Shown here in pieces: positions 16,859 to 25,193 of a stretch of 64,000 nucleotides of DNA (positions within the stretch are counted from its first letter, which is position 1; every line of letters starts with the position of its first letter). This DNA comes from Microbacterium proteolyticum (GTDB lineage Bacteria; Actinomycetota; Actinomycetes; Actinomycetales; Microbacteriaceae): contig NZ_JAUSZZ010000001.1 in assembly GCF_030818075.1 (NCBI RefSeq), forward strand, positions 868,001 to 932,000, written 5' to 3'. A model generated the notes under the pieces. That model ran no database searches and was not told the DNA's origin. It was given only the letters and a program-made list of their open reading frames with translations. The translations under genes were made by a program, and so were the position numbers.

Positions 16859-18073
16859 GTGCCCGCGGTCGACCTCCGCGAGCTCGTCAAGAACCCCATC
16901 CACTTGACGGGCTCGCTCGTTGCGCATGGGAGCCCACATCCGCTACACGAAGCTATTTCTCGATCTCGCGAATTCACCTCCGACGAGGCGGCGCCGGTGC
17001 GTATACCCGCGGGTGGACGCGGACTTGACCAGCTCAGATATGTGCTCGCGCAACCGATAAGCGGAGTCGACCCCGCCCGGGCTCATGAGGCCCTTGTCCG
17101 CATGCTCGCGGAGACGAAAGGGACTGTCCTACTGCCGGGACACCCGGCTGCTTCGGCGGAAGGTTTGGACGCCTCCCAGGCTGCCCGGGTGCGTTCCGCT
17201 CTCCTGTGTGCCGTTTTCGCCGACGCTGATGAGAGAATCATCGACGGTGAGGTCGAGTTCCCCCGCATGGGTGCGGTCGGGGTGCTGTCCGTGCTCCCGA
17301 GCGACGTTGATAAGAAGGTGATTGAAGGCGCCTGGCTCGATGTCGGATGGTTTCATTCCACAACCACGATGGCGGAAAGCATCGCCAAGGTGCCCGGTCT
17401 CGTGGCGCTTCCCCCCAAGGCCCACCGCCTCGTGCAGATTCTCCTCGCAGACGACCTCGTTGATGAGGACCCAGCACTGCTCGAAAACCTCGCTCGCTTC
17501 GCGCATGTTCTCGGTGTGAAGCCCATCATCCACAGGGTGGTTGCGGATCGGGCGGGAGGCGTCGCCACGGATGTCTTGCGCACAAACCCGAGTGAACTCC
17601 TAGTCATCGGAGCTGGGGTGCATGATGCGCCCGTCAGTGCTTTTACAGCTAGATATGGCGGGTCCAACCTCCATCGCTCCCTCGCTGATAGCGGCGAGGA
17701 TGCTTTCCGATGGTTCGCGGAAAACCTGCCTCGTATTGTCGGTGTCGGTCCTGCTCTTATCGGGCTCAGGGCGCTGATGGCAGATCCCGCCCGGCCGCCG
17801 TTGCCAGTGCGGAGCCCGGACCTCTGCCGCCATCATGGGTCGAACGTCTACGTACGTGACGCAACGAGCAAGATCTGGTGGACGAGAGACTTTGCGCAGC
17901 ACGGCGGCTCGATCTTCAAGACTTACCTGCAAATAGACGGGCAGCTGCGCTGGCAAGCAGATCATGACGGCGACGGGAAGGTCATCACGAAGAAGTGGAA
18001 AGGGTCCGAGGGACGGACGATTCATATGCGCGAAACGACTGTCTGCTCGAATCCGGCGAAGCACACCAGCTGA
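16859..18073 (+). CDS. Unknown protein coupled to the LOTUS gene
   Basis: 404 residues from GTG 16859, only 4 nt after the LOTUS stop. I do not recognise the family. It looks cytoplasmic, mixed alpha/beta, with no signal peptide or membrane segment. A middle region with VLLPGHPA and FPRMGAVGVLSVLPSD is followed by a helical part (MAESIAKVPGLVALPPKAHRL-type). The last about 70 residues (337-404) stand out: WWTRDFAQHGGSIFKTY, LRWQADHDGDG and TKKWKGSEGRTIH, a small conserved-looking module with a buried His-Gly-Gly-Ser (348-351) that might be an active or binding site. Function unknown. Confidence 0.7.
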   Translation: MPAVDLRELVKNPIHLTGSLVAHGSPHPLHEAISRSREFTSDEAAPVRIPAGGRGLDQLRYVLAQPISGVDPARAHEALVRMLAETKGTVLLPGHPAASAEGLDASQAARVRSALLCAVFADADERIIDGEVEFPRMGAVGVLSVLPSDVDKKVIEGAWLDVGWFHSTTTMAESIAKVPGLVALPPKAHRLVQILLADDLVDEDPALLENLARFAHVLGVKPIIHRVVADRAGGVATDVLRTNPSELLVIGAGVHDAPVSAFTARYGGSNLHRSLADSGEDAFRWFAENLPRIVGVGPALIGLRALMADPARPPLPVRSPDLCRHHGSNVYVRDATSKIWWTRDFAQHGGSIFKTYLQIDGQLRWQADHDGDGKVITKKWKGSEGRTIHMRETTVCSNPAKHTS

Positions 18074-18731
18074 CCTCGAAGCGCATCCGGCGGTCGACAG
18101 AAGTCGTCTGCGGTGCTGTCACGCCGGGGTCGGGACAAGGCTCGTCCTTCCCAATCACTGCACTCTCATGGGTGCCTCCAGCGGTACGGCTGCATGCCGA
18201 CTACCCGGATCTCGCGCTTGGCTTCCACGGGTCGTGCGAAGAAATCGGATCTCGCGCAGCTGATCACACGGTTTGACGAACCATCCGAACGGGAAGGATT
18301 CGCGCGTCGTCAAATCGCCTGGATCACATGCGTCGGATCTAGTCCATCCCCAGGGACGTCTCATAACTGAGCAATCCCGTCCGCTCTCTCGCCGGTCGCG
18401 TCGAAGGGTGTCCAGGTCGCGCGACCCGCGTGGCCCGCGTGGCCCGCGTGGCTCGCGTGGCTGGAGTGCTCGGTGTGGCCGGCATGCCTCTCCACCGACG
18501 GAACGGTCGACGGTCGACCGATTGGGGGAGGCGTAAGGTACCACCTTCGATCTATTCACGTGCATCTTTTTGGTCTTTCTTGAGCAAGAATGATCAGGAG
18601 GAATCGACAGGGAAAAACCTATGGAATGCCTCAGTGTGTGTTCGCGTCTCGCTCACTTTCTCTCGCGGTCGGCTCCTTAGCGTCGGACATGCGGCGGAGA
18701 TGCCGTCCACACCGACCTAGGAGAACACCTC
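18074..18731. other. Right edge of island: 658-bp gap, no convincing gene
   Basis: Contains a four-copy 9-nt tandem repeat (18419-18462), then from about 18540 an AT-richer leader (with CAGGAGGAATC at about 18595) running toward the secreted-protein gene. No coherent protein frame and no recognisable riboswitch. GC returns to the genome norm after about 18700. Confidence 0.45.
18419..18462. repeat. 9-nt tandem repeat, about four copies
   Basis: Units of CGCGTGGCC with small changes repeat head to tail within a gene-free stretch. A 9-nt period would keep reading frame but no frame here looks coding. Confidence 0.6.
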
Positions 18732-19379
18732 GTGACCAGCTCGCCCTCGGCCGCCCGTCGCCGCCGCCTCGTCCTTCCCGTCGTCCTCGCCGGAAGCGTC
18801 GCCTCGCTCATCCTGGCCCTCGGCCTCTCGCCGACCGTCGCCGCATTCACCGCGTCGATCCAGAACACGGTCAACACGGCCGCCACGGGCGTGCTCAGCA
18901 TGCAGGAGTCCAACGCCGACGGCACCGTGCGCTGCAACAGCACCGACGGCGGCTCGATCTCCTCCAACGCCGCCACGTGTTCGACCATCAACAAGTACGG
19001 CGGCAGCACGACGATGGTCCCCGGCCAGACCGTCACGAGCAACATCTCGATCACGAACACCGGCACGGTCGCCGCGAAGACCTTCAGCCTCACCCCCGGC
19101 GCCTGCGCGCAGTCGGCCAACGGCTCCGTCAACGGCTCGGCCACCGACCTGTGCACCAAGATGACCCTCGTCATCACCTCGGGCAGCACGACGATCTACT
19201 CCGGTTCGCTCTCGGGCTTCAGCGCCCCCGTCGACGTGCTCGCGAAGACCACCGCCACCTCGGTCGACCCCGGTGCGACCGTGCCGTTCACCTTCGCGGT
19301 GACGCTCCCCGCCGGTGCCGACAACACCTACCAGGGGCTCAAGGCGTCGCAGGCGCTGACCTGGACCTTCAACTCCTGA
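18732..19379 (+). CDS. Secreted TasA/SipW-dependent-type protein
   Basis: 215 residues with an N-terminal Arg cluster, a hydrophobic signal segment (about 15-38, ending LSPTVAAFTAS) and a Ser/Thr/Gly/Asn-rich secreted domain with two cysteine pairs. The AAFTAS junction and the following beta-rich domain (VTSNISITNTGTVAAKTF, VPFTFAVTLP) are typical of proteins processed by SipW-like signal peptidases, such as the biofilm fibre TasA and camelysin relatives. GTG start at 18732 has TAGGAGAA upstream. The next gene encodes a SipW-like peptidase 19 bp later, so this is its probable substrate. Confidence 0.75.
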   Translation: MTSSPSAARRRRLVLPVVLAGSVASLILALGLSPTVAAFTASIQNTVNTAATGVLSMQESNADGTVRCNSTDGGSISSNAATCSTINKYGGSTTMVPGQTVTSNISITNTGTVAAKTFSLTPGACAQSANGSVNGSATDLCTKMTLVITSGSTTIYSGSLSGFSAPVDVLAKTTATSVDPGATVPFTFAVTLPAGADNTYQGLKASQALTWTFNS

Positions 19380-19398
19380 TCCGGGAGAGCTGTACCCG

Positions 19399-21105
19399 AT
19401 GACCGACATCGTGGCGACCACGACCCGAGGACGCCGCCGAGCCCAGCTCGCGGCCGCGATTCTCATCGCGCTCCTCGCGGCCGTGGTCGCCACGGTGCTG
19501 TCGCTGACGGGGGCCCGCCTGTTCGTGATCGAGACGGCGAGCATGGCCGAGACCGCGCCCGTCGGCACACTGGTCGTGGCGCACCCCAAGCCCGCCTACG
19601 CCGTCGGCGACGTCATCACCTTCGTCGTCGACGGGCGCACCGTCACCCACCGCATCGTGGGTGTGCAGGAGGGGCGGTTCATCACCCAGGGCGACCTCAA
19701 CGGTTCGCCCGACGCGTGGCAGCTCCAGCCCGATCAGATCGTGGGCACCGTCGTCGCGATCGTCCCCGGTCTCGGCTTCCTGCTCAAGGCCGCGCCGGTG
19801 TTGTTCCTCGCCGGCATCGTCGTCGAGACCGTCGCCCGGCTCATCGGCGGGAAGCGGCGCGGATGGCGGGTCGGATTGCGACTGACGGGCTGGTCGGTGG
19901 CCGTCAGCGGGTTGTCGTTGTGGCTGCGCCCGTGGTTCAACGTGCAGATGATGGACTTCCGCGCCGCCGACGACGGTTCCGGGGCCCTGATGCACATCGT
20001 CAACACGGGTCTCTTCCCGGTGCTGGCGGGGGCGACGCGTCTGGTCAGCGGGGAGGACGGCGTCATCCTGTCCACCGACCAGCTCCCTTCGGGTGCCTAC
20101 GCGCTTTCGCCGACGCCCGACCCCGACTGGCCCGTGCGGGTGATGCTCATCGCGTTCTGCATGGTTCCGTTCCTGGCCTCCCTGCTGGTCCGCGCCGACG
20201 ACCCGCTTCCCGTGCAGGGCGGGCTGCGTGTGCGGCCCGACCGGAGCGCACGCGGGTGGGTGCTCGTGCCCATCGCCGTCGTCACGATCATCGCCGTCGT
20301 CGTGCTCACCTCCGTCTCGTCCTCGCAGGCGGCTCTCGCCGCGTCGGTCAAGAACGACACGAACAGCACCGCGACCAACACGTACTTCACGTGCCGGGGC
20401 GCTGCGCAGAGTGTCGGGCGCAGCGACACCCACGCCGCCTATTCGGTCGAGGGGACGGGACTGCTCGGCCTGAACCTGCTGACCATCGAGGCCGACATCG
20501 CGGGCCCGAACCGCACCGGCATTTATCGCAAGGCGATGACGACGACGAGCAGCGTGGCGTGCCCCCGCGATCAACCGCGCCGCGCGGTCGTCTTCGACGG
20601 GTCGCAGTGTCTCTACATGCCCGCCCAGGGGCAGCGGAACGACCCGGACTTCTTCACGGCCGAGGCCTGGTTCTCGACGACGTCGCGGACGTCGGGGAAG
20701 ATCATCGGCTACGGCGACGGGGCGACCACCGACAACACTTACTGGGACCGGCACATCTGGATCGACACGTCCGGGCGCCTCAACTACGGACTGTTCCCCA
20801 ACGCGCGAGTGGTCCTGTCCACCCCTGAGGGGCGTTCCTACGCCGACGGGGCGTGGCACCACGTGGCCGCCACGCTCTCGAGCGCGGGGGCCTCCTTCTA
20901 CGTCGACGGCGCCCTCGTCGGCACCTCGCCGAGCACCACCACCGGGCAGAAATACACCGGCTCCTGGCGCATCGGCTGCGGAAACCTCACCAACTGGACG
21001 TCCAACCCCTCGAGCTTCTTCACCGGCACGATCCAGTACGCCGCGGTCTACACGCGCGCGCTCACGGCGACCGAGATCGCCGCGCACGCCGCCGCGGGGC
21101 GGTGA
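19399..21105 (+). CDS. SipW-type signal peptidase fused to a LamG-like domain
   Basis: 568 residues. An N-terminal membrane helix (17-37) is followed by an S26B (ER/SipW-type) peptidase core: Ser48 in ETASMAETAPVG, His84 in TVTHRIVGV and Asp99 in FITQGDLNGSPD, i.e. Ser-His-Asp rather than the Ser-Lys dyad. More membrane helices lie near 130-150, 160-185, 250-270 and 290-310. After a junction ending in SSSQAALAASV, itself like a secreted-protein N-terminus, the last about 230 residues form a concanavalin/LamG-type beta sandwich (DGAWHHVAATLSSAGASFYVDG). The fusion is unusual. It probably processes the upstream protein and shows its own LamG domain outside the cell. Confidence 0.83.
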   Translation: MTDIVATTTRGRRRAQLAAAILIALLAAVVATVLSLTGARLFVIETASMAETAPVGTLVVAHPKPAYAVGDVITFVVDGRTVTHRIVGVQEGRFITQGDLNGSPDAWQLQPDQIVGTVVAIVPGLGFLLKAAPVLFLAGIVVETVARLIGGKRRGWRVGLRLTGWSVAVSGLSLWLRPWFNVQMMDFRAADDGSGALMHIVNTGLFPVLAGATRLVSGEDGVILSTDQLPSGAYALSPTPDPDWPVRVMLIAFCMVPFLASLLVRADDPLPVQGGLRVRPDRSARGWVLVPIAVVTIIAVVVLTSVSSSQAALAASVKNDTNSTATNTYFTCRGAAQSVGRSDTHAAYSVEGTGLLGLNLLTIEADIAGPNRTGIYRKAMTTTSSVACPRDQPRRAVVFDGSQCLYMPAQGQRNDPDFFTAEAWFSTTSRTSGKIIGYGDGATTDNTYWDRHIWIDTSGRLNYGLFPNARVVLSTPEGRSYADGAWHHVAATLSSAGASFYVDGALVGTSPSTTTGQKYTGSWRIGCGNLTNWTSNPSSFFTGTIQYAAVYTRALTATEIAAHAAAGR

Positions 21106-21210
21106 GCACGTTCCGGTCGATCCGTCGAATCGGTTTCCCCGCGTGACATCGCATGACGAGCCGTAACGCTCCGACTTGGGCATCCCGTATGCATGTGGTG
21201 GCGTGGAGCT

Positions 21211-22113
21211 ATGACTTCACGCACCACCGCACGCCTGGCCACGATCCTCAGTGCATCCGCTGCAGCTCTCCTCTTCACCCTCACCGGTTGCGCCGGTGGT
21301 TCCGGCGCGGGAGACGACTCCTCGCGCATCGTCATCGGCGCCGACGACGGCAACGAGGCGCACTGGACGGTGCTGAAGCAGAAGCTCGCCGACGAGGGCA
21401 TCGACCTCGAGGTGCGCACCATCAATGACGGCGTGCAGCTCAACCAGGGCGTGCAGGACGGCGAGCTCGACGTGAACCTGTTCCAGCACCTCATCTACCT
21501 GTCGCAGTTCAACGTCGAGAACAACGGCACGCTCGTGCCCGTCGGCGCGACCGCGGTGTACCCGCTCGCGCTGTACTCGGAGCAGTACACCGACGTGAAG
21601 GACCTGCCCGAGGGCGCGACCGTCGCGATCCCGAACAACCCCACCAACCTCGCCCGGGGCCTCCTCAACCTGCAGACCGCGGGCCTGCTGACCCTGAAGG
21701 ACGGCGGCACCGCGCTGTCGACGCCCGCCGACATCGAGACGACCAAGGTGACGCTGCTCCCCGTCGACACCAACCAGACGGTGACCGCCCTGAAGGACGG
21801 CAGCGCCCAGGCCGCCATCGTCAACAACACCCAGGCGCAGAAGGGCGGGCTCGGTGACGAGCTCATCATCTTCAAGGAAGACCTGAACAACCCGCAGCTC
21901 GCGCCCTACATCAACGCCTTCGTCACGCGCGATGACAAGAAGGACGACCCCCGCTGGGAGAAGCTCGTCGCCGCCTACCACTCGCCCGAGGTCGAGGAAG
22001 CCGTCACCGAGCTGAACCAGGGCAACCTGCAGTTCAAGACGGAATGGACCGGCGCGCAGCTGCAGGACGAGCTGACCAGCCTCGAAGACGCCCTCAAGGC
22101 CCAGAAGGGATGA
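21211..22113 (+). CDS. metQ: Methionine ABC transporter substrate-binding lipoprotein
   Basis: NlpA/MetQ-family lipoprotein, 300 residues. The signal peptide ends at the lipobox LTGCAGG, so the mature protein is lipid-anchored. Family motifs follow: EVRTINDGVQLNQGVQDGELDVNLFQH, VGATAVYPLALYS, VAIPNNPTNLARGL. It delivers D/L-methionine to MetNI. ATG 21211 gives the normal signal peptide; an ATG at 21193 would add six odd residues. It overlaps metN by 4 bp (ATGA). No SAM riboswitch is visible in the 105-bp upstream gap. Confidence 0.93.
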   Translation: MTSRTTARLATILSASAAALLFTLTGCAGGSGAGDDSSRIVIGADDGNEAHWTVLKQKLADEGIDLEVRTINDGVQLNQGVQDGELDVNLFQHLIYLSQFNVENNGTLVPVGATAVYPLALYSEQYTDVKDLPEGATVAIPNNPTNLARGLLNLQTAGLLTLKDGGTALSTPADIETTKVTLLPVDTNQTVTALKDGSAQAAIVNNTQAQKGGLGDELIIFKEDLNNPQLAPYINAFVTRDDKKDDPRWEKLVAAYHSPEVEEAVTELNQGNLQFKTEWTGAQLQDELTSLEDALKAQKG

Positions 22114-23135
22114 CCGCGGTCATCGAGCTGCGGAGCGTCACCAAGAGCTTCCGCACCGATCGCCGCACCTCCTCCACCGCCGTCGACGACGTGTCGCTGA
22201 CGGTGGAGGAGGGGTCGATCGTCGGGGTCATCGGCTACTCCGGCGCCGGCAAGTCGACGCTCGTGCGCCTGCTGAACGGCCTCGAGCAGCCGACGTCAGG
22301 CACCGTCGAGGTGCTCGGCGTCGACGTGGGGGCGGCATCCGAGGCGAAGCTGCGCGACCTGCGGCGCCGCGTCGGCATGATCTTCCAGCAGTTCAACCTC
22401 TTCTCGTCGCGCACCGTCGCGGCCAACGTCGCCTACCCGCTCAAGGTCGCCGGGTGGAAGAAGGCCGACCGCGACAAGCGCGTCGCCGAGCTGCTCGACT
22501 TCGTCGGCATCGGCGACAAGGCGAAGCAGTACCCGCGGCGCCTGTCGGGCGGCCAGAAGCAGCGCGTCGGCATCGCCCGGGCCATCGCGACCGACCCCCG
22601 CATCCTGCTCGCCGATGAGGCGACGAGCGCGCTCGACCCGCAGACCACGGCTGAGGTGCTCGACCTGCTGCGCGAGATCAACCGACGCCTGGGGATCACC
22701 ATCGTCGTCATCACGCACCAGATCTCGATCGTGCACGAGCTGTGCGACCAGGTCATCGTCATGGAAGGCGGCCGCGTCGTCGACAGCGGCGACACGTATC
22801 GCGTCTTCGCTCACCCGCGCGCCGAGCTGACCAAGCGCTTCGTCGCGGCGGTCACCCAGGGCGTGCCGTCGGGCGAGGCGCTGTCGGCGCTCGCCGCGGG
22901 CGGGGGCGACCTGGTCAGTGTCGAGGTGAACGAGTTCACCAGCGAAGACGTCTCCGAGGTGTTCCACCGTCACGGCGCCCGGCACTCGGTCGTCTACGGC
23001 GGTGTCACCGACGTGCTCGGCAAGCAGCTCGGCACCCTCACCTACCGCGTGCACGCCGAGAACCTGGACGCCATCGTGGCCGAGCTGCGCGCCCACACCG
23101 ACGTCGTCGTGCCCACCGTGGAGGCCCGCGCATGA
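22110..23135 (+). CDS. metN: Methionine ABC transporter ATP-binding protein
   Basis: 341-residue ABC ATPase with Walker A GYSGAGKST, Q-loop FQQFNLFSS, signature LSGGQKQR, Walker B ILLADEATSALD and switch His in VITHQ. The C-terminal about 100 residues form the NIL/ACT-like domain (LVSVEVNEFTSEDVSEVF) that binds methionine and gives trans-inhibition in MetNI. Its start overlaps metQ and its stop overlaps metI, both as ATGA, so the three genes are translationally coupled. Confidence 0.95.
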   Translation: MTAVIELRSVTKSFRTDRRTSSTAVDDVSLTVEEGSIVGVIGYSGAGKSTLVRLLNGLEQPTSGTVEVLGVDVGAASEAKLRDLRRRVGMIFQQFNLFSSRTVAANVAYPLKVAGWKKADRDKRVAELLDFVGIGDKAKQYPRRLSGGQKQRVGIARAIATDPRILLADEATSALDPQTTAEVLDLLREINRRLGITIVVITHQISIVHELCDQVIVMEGGRVVDSGDTYRVFAHPRAELTKRFVAAVTQGVPSGEALSALAAGGGDLVSVEVNEFTSEDVSEVFHRHGARHSVVYGGVTDVLGKQLGTLTYRVHAENLDAIVAELRAHTDVVVPTVEARA

Positions 23136-23791
23136 ACAAGTGGGACACCCTCACCCCGGTGCTGCTGCAGTCCATCGGCGAGACCGTCTACATGGTGGCC
23201 GTGTCGCTGCTCATCTCGGGCGTCGCGGGTCTCGTCATCGGCGCGCTGCTCTACGCTACCCGGCCCGGCAACCTGTTCGAGAACCGCGTGGTCTTCGCCA
23301 TCGCGAACCTCGTGATCAACGTCATCCGACCGATCCCCTTCATCATCTTCCTCACCGCGGTGGCCCCGGTCACCCGCGCCGTGACGGGGACGACCCTGGG
23401 GACGGATGCCGCGATCGTGCCGATCACGATCATGGCCACGGTCGTGATCGCCCGCGTCGTCGAGCAGAACCTCGTCGCTGTCGACCCGGGCACCGTCGAG
23501 GCCGCCCGGGCCGTGGGGGCCCGCCGCATCGGCGTGCTGTTCGGCGTCGTCATCCCCGAGGCTCTGGCCCCGCTGATCCTCGGCTACACGTTCATGTTCA
23601 TCGCGGTCGTCGACATGTCGGCGATGGCGGGCTACATCGGCGGCGGCGGGCTCGGAAACTTCGCGATCATCTACGGCTACCAGCAGTTCAATCAGCAGGC
23701 GACGTGGGTGACCGTGGCGATCATCGTCGTGATCGTGCAGGCCGGCCAGCTCCTCGGCAACGCCCTGGCCCACCGCATCCTGCGCCGCTGA
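23132..23791 (+). CDS. metI: Methionine ABC transporter permease
   Basis: 219-residue inner-membrane permease with five to six hydrophobic helices. The EAA coupling loop is present as EAARAVGARRIGVLFGVVIPEAL, and RPIPFIIFL and MSAMAGYIGGGGLGNFAI are the usual MetI signatures. It completes the MetQNI importer. The stop is followed by hairpin repeats that may act as transcription boundaries. Confidence 0.95.
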   Translation: MNKWDTLTPVLLQSIGETVYMVAVSLLISGVAGLVIGALLYATRPGNLFENRVVFAIANLVINVIRPIPFIIFLTAVAPVTRAVTGTTLGTDAAIVPITIMATVVIARVVEQNLVAVDPGTVEAARAVGARRIGVLFGVVIPEALAPLILGYTFMFIAVVDMSAMAGYIGGGGLGNFAIIYGYQQFNQQATWVTVAIIVVIVQAGQLLGNALAHRILRR

Positions 23792-23846
23792 TCTCTCCTC
23801 CGGCGAGCTCGCGGCCGTCGCAGCGCCCCCGGCGGCATCCAGAGCG

Positions 23847-23906
23847 TCGAGTGTCCAAGACATGCCGTCCCTGTGTGGGAGCACGCGGCGTGTCTTGGAC
23901 ACTCGA
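23847..23906. repeat. Hairpin repeat family B, copy 1
   Basis: Arms TCGAGTGTCCAAGACATGCC (from 23847) and GGCGTGTCTTGGACACTCGA (ending 23906) are reverse complements with one G-T pair, separated by about 19 nt. A second copy lies 60 bp downstream. The placement after metI could give a transcription stop, but there is no T tract. Confidence 0.85.
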
Positions 23907-23966
23907 CCGGGGTCTCGCTGCGCACGTCGCCTCCGACAGGCTGCGGCGCGGTCTCGCGTCGAGATG

Positions 23967-24028
23967 GTTGAGCGTCCAAGACACGCCGTCGAGGGGGGCC
24001 TGCGTGCGGCGTGTTCTGGACACTCAAC
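23967..24028. repeat. Hairpin repeat family B, copy 2
   Basis: Same element as at 23847-23906 with compensating changes: arms GTTGAGCGTCCAAGACACGC and GCGTGTTCTGGACACTCAAC pair with two mismatches. The outermost bases changed on both sides together (TCGA/TCGA to GTTG/CAAC), which indicates selection for, or copying of, the stem. Confidence 0.85.
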
Positions 24029-24102
24029 GTGGGGAGGGGCGCGCCGGGGCCCGAGGCGGGGCGAGCGGCCGCGCCCCCGGCATCCGCACCTACCCTCAGA
24101 GG

Positions 24103-24519
24103 GTGAGCATCGTCCGCACCCTCGCCCGCTGGCTGCTCGGCGTCGCGCTGCTGTTCACGGGCACCGCGCACCTCACGTTCGCGCGCGACGAGTTCGTCGC
24201 CCAGGTGCCATCGTGGCTGCCGCTTCCGGTCGACGTCACCGTCATGGCATCCGGGGTCGTCGAGATCGCGCTCGGCCTCGCCCTCCTCGTCCTCGGTCGC
24301 TTCCGTGTGGCGGTGGGCTGGATCGTCGCGGCCTTCTTCGTCGCGATCCTCCCCGGCAACATCGAGCAGTTCATGCGGGGGACCGATGCGTTCGGCCTCG
24401 ACACCGATCTCGCCCGCGGCATCCGTCTGCTCTTCCAGCCTCTGCTGGTGGTCTGGGCATTGTGGTCGACCGGTGCGTGGAAGGCGTGGCGGGGGCGACG
24501 ACGAGCCCGCGGGCGCTGA
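24103..24519 (+). CDS. DoxX-like membrane protein
   Basis: 138 residues with four hydrophobic helices (about 6-26, 44-66, 70-88, 110-128). ALLFTGTAHLTFARDEFVAQVPSWLP, then SGVVEIALGLALL and FFVAILPGNIEQFM match the DoxX/DUF4267-like small membrane family. Function is unknown; relatives have been linked to redox and antioxidant complexes. GTG start at 24103. It lies just downstream of the family B hairpins, apart from the met operon. Confidence 0.75.
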   Translation: MSIVRTLARWLLGVALLFTGTAHLTFARDEFVAQVPSWLPLPVDVTVMASGVVEIALGLALLVLGRFRVAVGWIVAAFFVAILPGNIEQFMRGTDAFGLDTDLARGIRLLFQPLLVVWALWSTGAWKAWRGRRRARGR

Positions 24520-24599
24520 GCCGCGGCGGTGCGCTGATCTGCGCGGCGGCGGACGCCGAGGGCCCCGGGCGCTGAGCCGCGCGGCGTTCTCCGCTGCGG

Positions 24600-24675
24600 G
24601 CGCCGACCCCTGATCTGTGCGGCGGTCGACGCCCTGGGCGCCGACCCCTGATCTGCGCGGCGGTCGACGCCGCGG
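24600..24675. repeat. 38-bp tandem repeat, two near-identical copies
   Basis: Copies at 24600-24637 and 24638-24675 share GCGCCGACCCCTGATCTG and GCGGCGGTCGACGCC. Partial older copies (GCGCTGAGCCGCG, CTGATCTGCGCGGCGG) lie at 24513-24580. This fills the gene-free gap between the DoxX gene and the Asp-rich protein gene. Confidence 0.75.
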
Positions 24676-24800
24676 GTGCCGACGGCGAGATGCCGATGTC
24701 CCCACGCCGGTGCGGGCGCCGGCCACCCTCGGCCCGTTGCGCCGGGAGTCGGCGATGGCCTCCGAGACGATGACCCCGCCGATCACCGCTTCACCCGCCG

Positions 24801-25193
24801 TCAGTCGTCGTCGCCGTCGTCGTTGACGTCACCGTCATCGGCATCGTCGCTGTCGTCGTCGTCGTCATCATCGTCCGGGGCGACCGGCTGCGGCGCGGGC
24901 GGGTCCACGGGCTGCGGCGCGGGCGGGTCCACGGGTTGCGGCACGACCGGGGCCGGGCGCGCCGGTGACGGGTCCGCCGGAGGGTCGGAGATCTGCTCGC
25001 CGGGGACGAGGGAGGGCGCGGGTGTCGACGACGGAGTGACCGCGGCGGGGCCGCCCGTGAGGGTTCCCCCCGGCAGCACGTGTTCGGCGACGGTGCGGGG
25101 CTCGAAGGCGGTGGCGACGGCCGCCGTGGTGCAGACCGCGCCCACCGCGGCGGCGGCGATCAGGGCGGTGCCGATCCAGGCGCGACGTGACAT
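24801..25193 (-). CDS. Secreted or anchored Pro-rich protein with poly-Asp tail
   Basis: 130 residues. An N-terminal signal-type segment (WIGTALIAAAAVGAVCTTAAVATAF) is followed by a Pro-rich low-complexity region with PAPQPVDPP repeats and a C-terminal run of about 25 mostly Asp residues (PDDDDDDDDSDD...). No enzymatic domain. The acidic tail could bind cations outside the cell. It is divergent from the sensor kinase and response regulator genes and could be their target, as small secreted proteins beside two-component systems often are; this is inference. Confidence 0.65.
   Translation of the reverse strand: MSRRAWIGTALIAAAAVGAVCTTAAVATAFEPRTVAEHVLPGGTLTGGPAAVTPSSTPAPSLVPGEQISDPPADPSPARPAPVVPQPVDPPAPQPVDPPAPQPVAPDDDDDDDDSDDADDGDVNDDGDDD

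Noticed and set aside
18540..18731. A c-di-GMP-type riboswitch before the TasA-like gene (CAGGGAAAAACC resembles one conserved block)
   Set aside because: The second conserved block (GACGCAAAGCC-like) and the stem order are missing.
19369..21183. A long minus-strand frame opposite the signal peptidase gene
   Set aside because: Arg/Gly/Asp-rich text without family motifs, antisense to a gene with clear catalytic and LamG motifs.
21106..21210. SAM riboswitch upstream of metQ
   Set aside because: The gap is only 105 bp and lacks the conserved core and kink-turn features.
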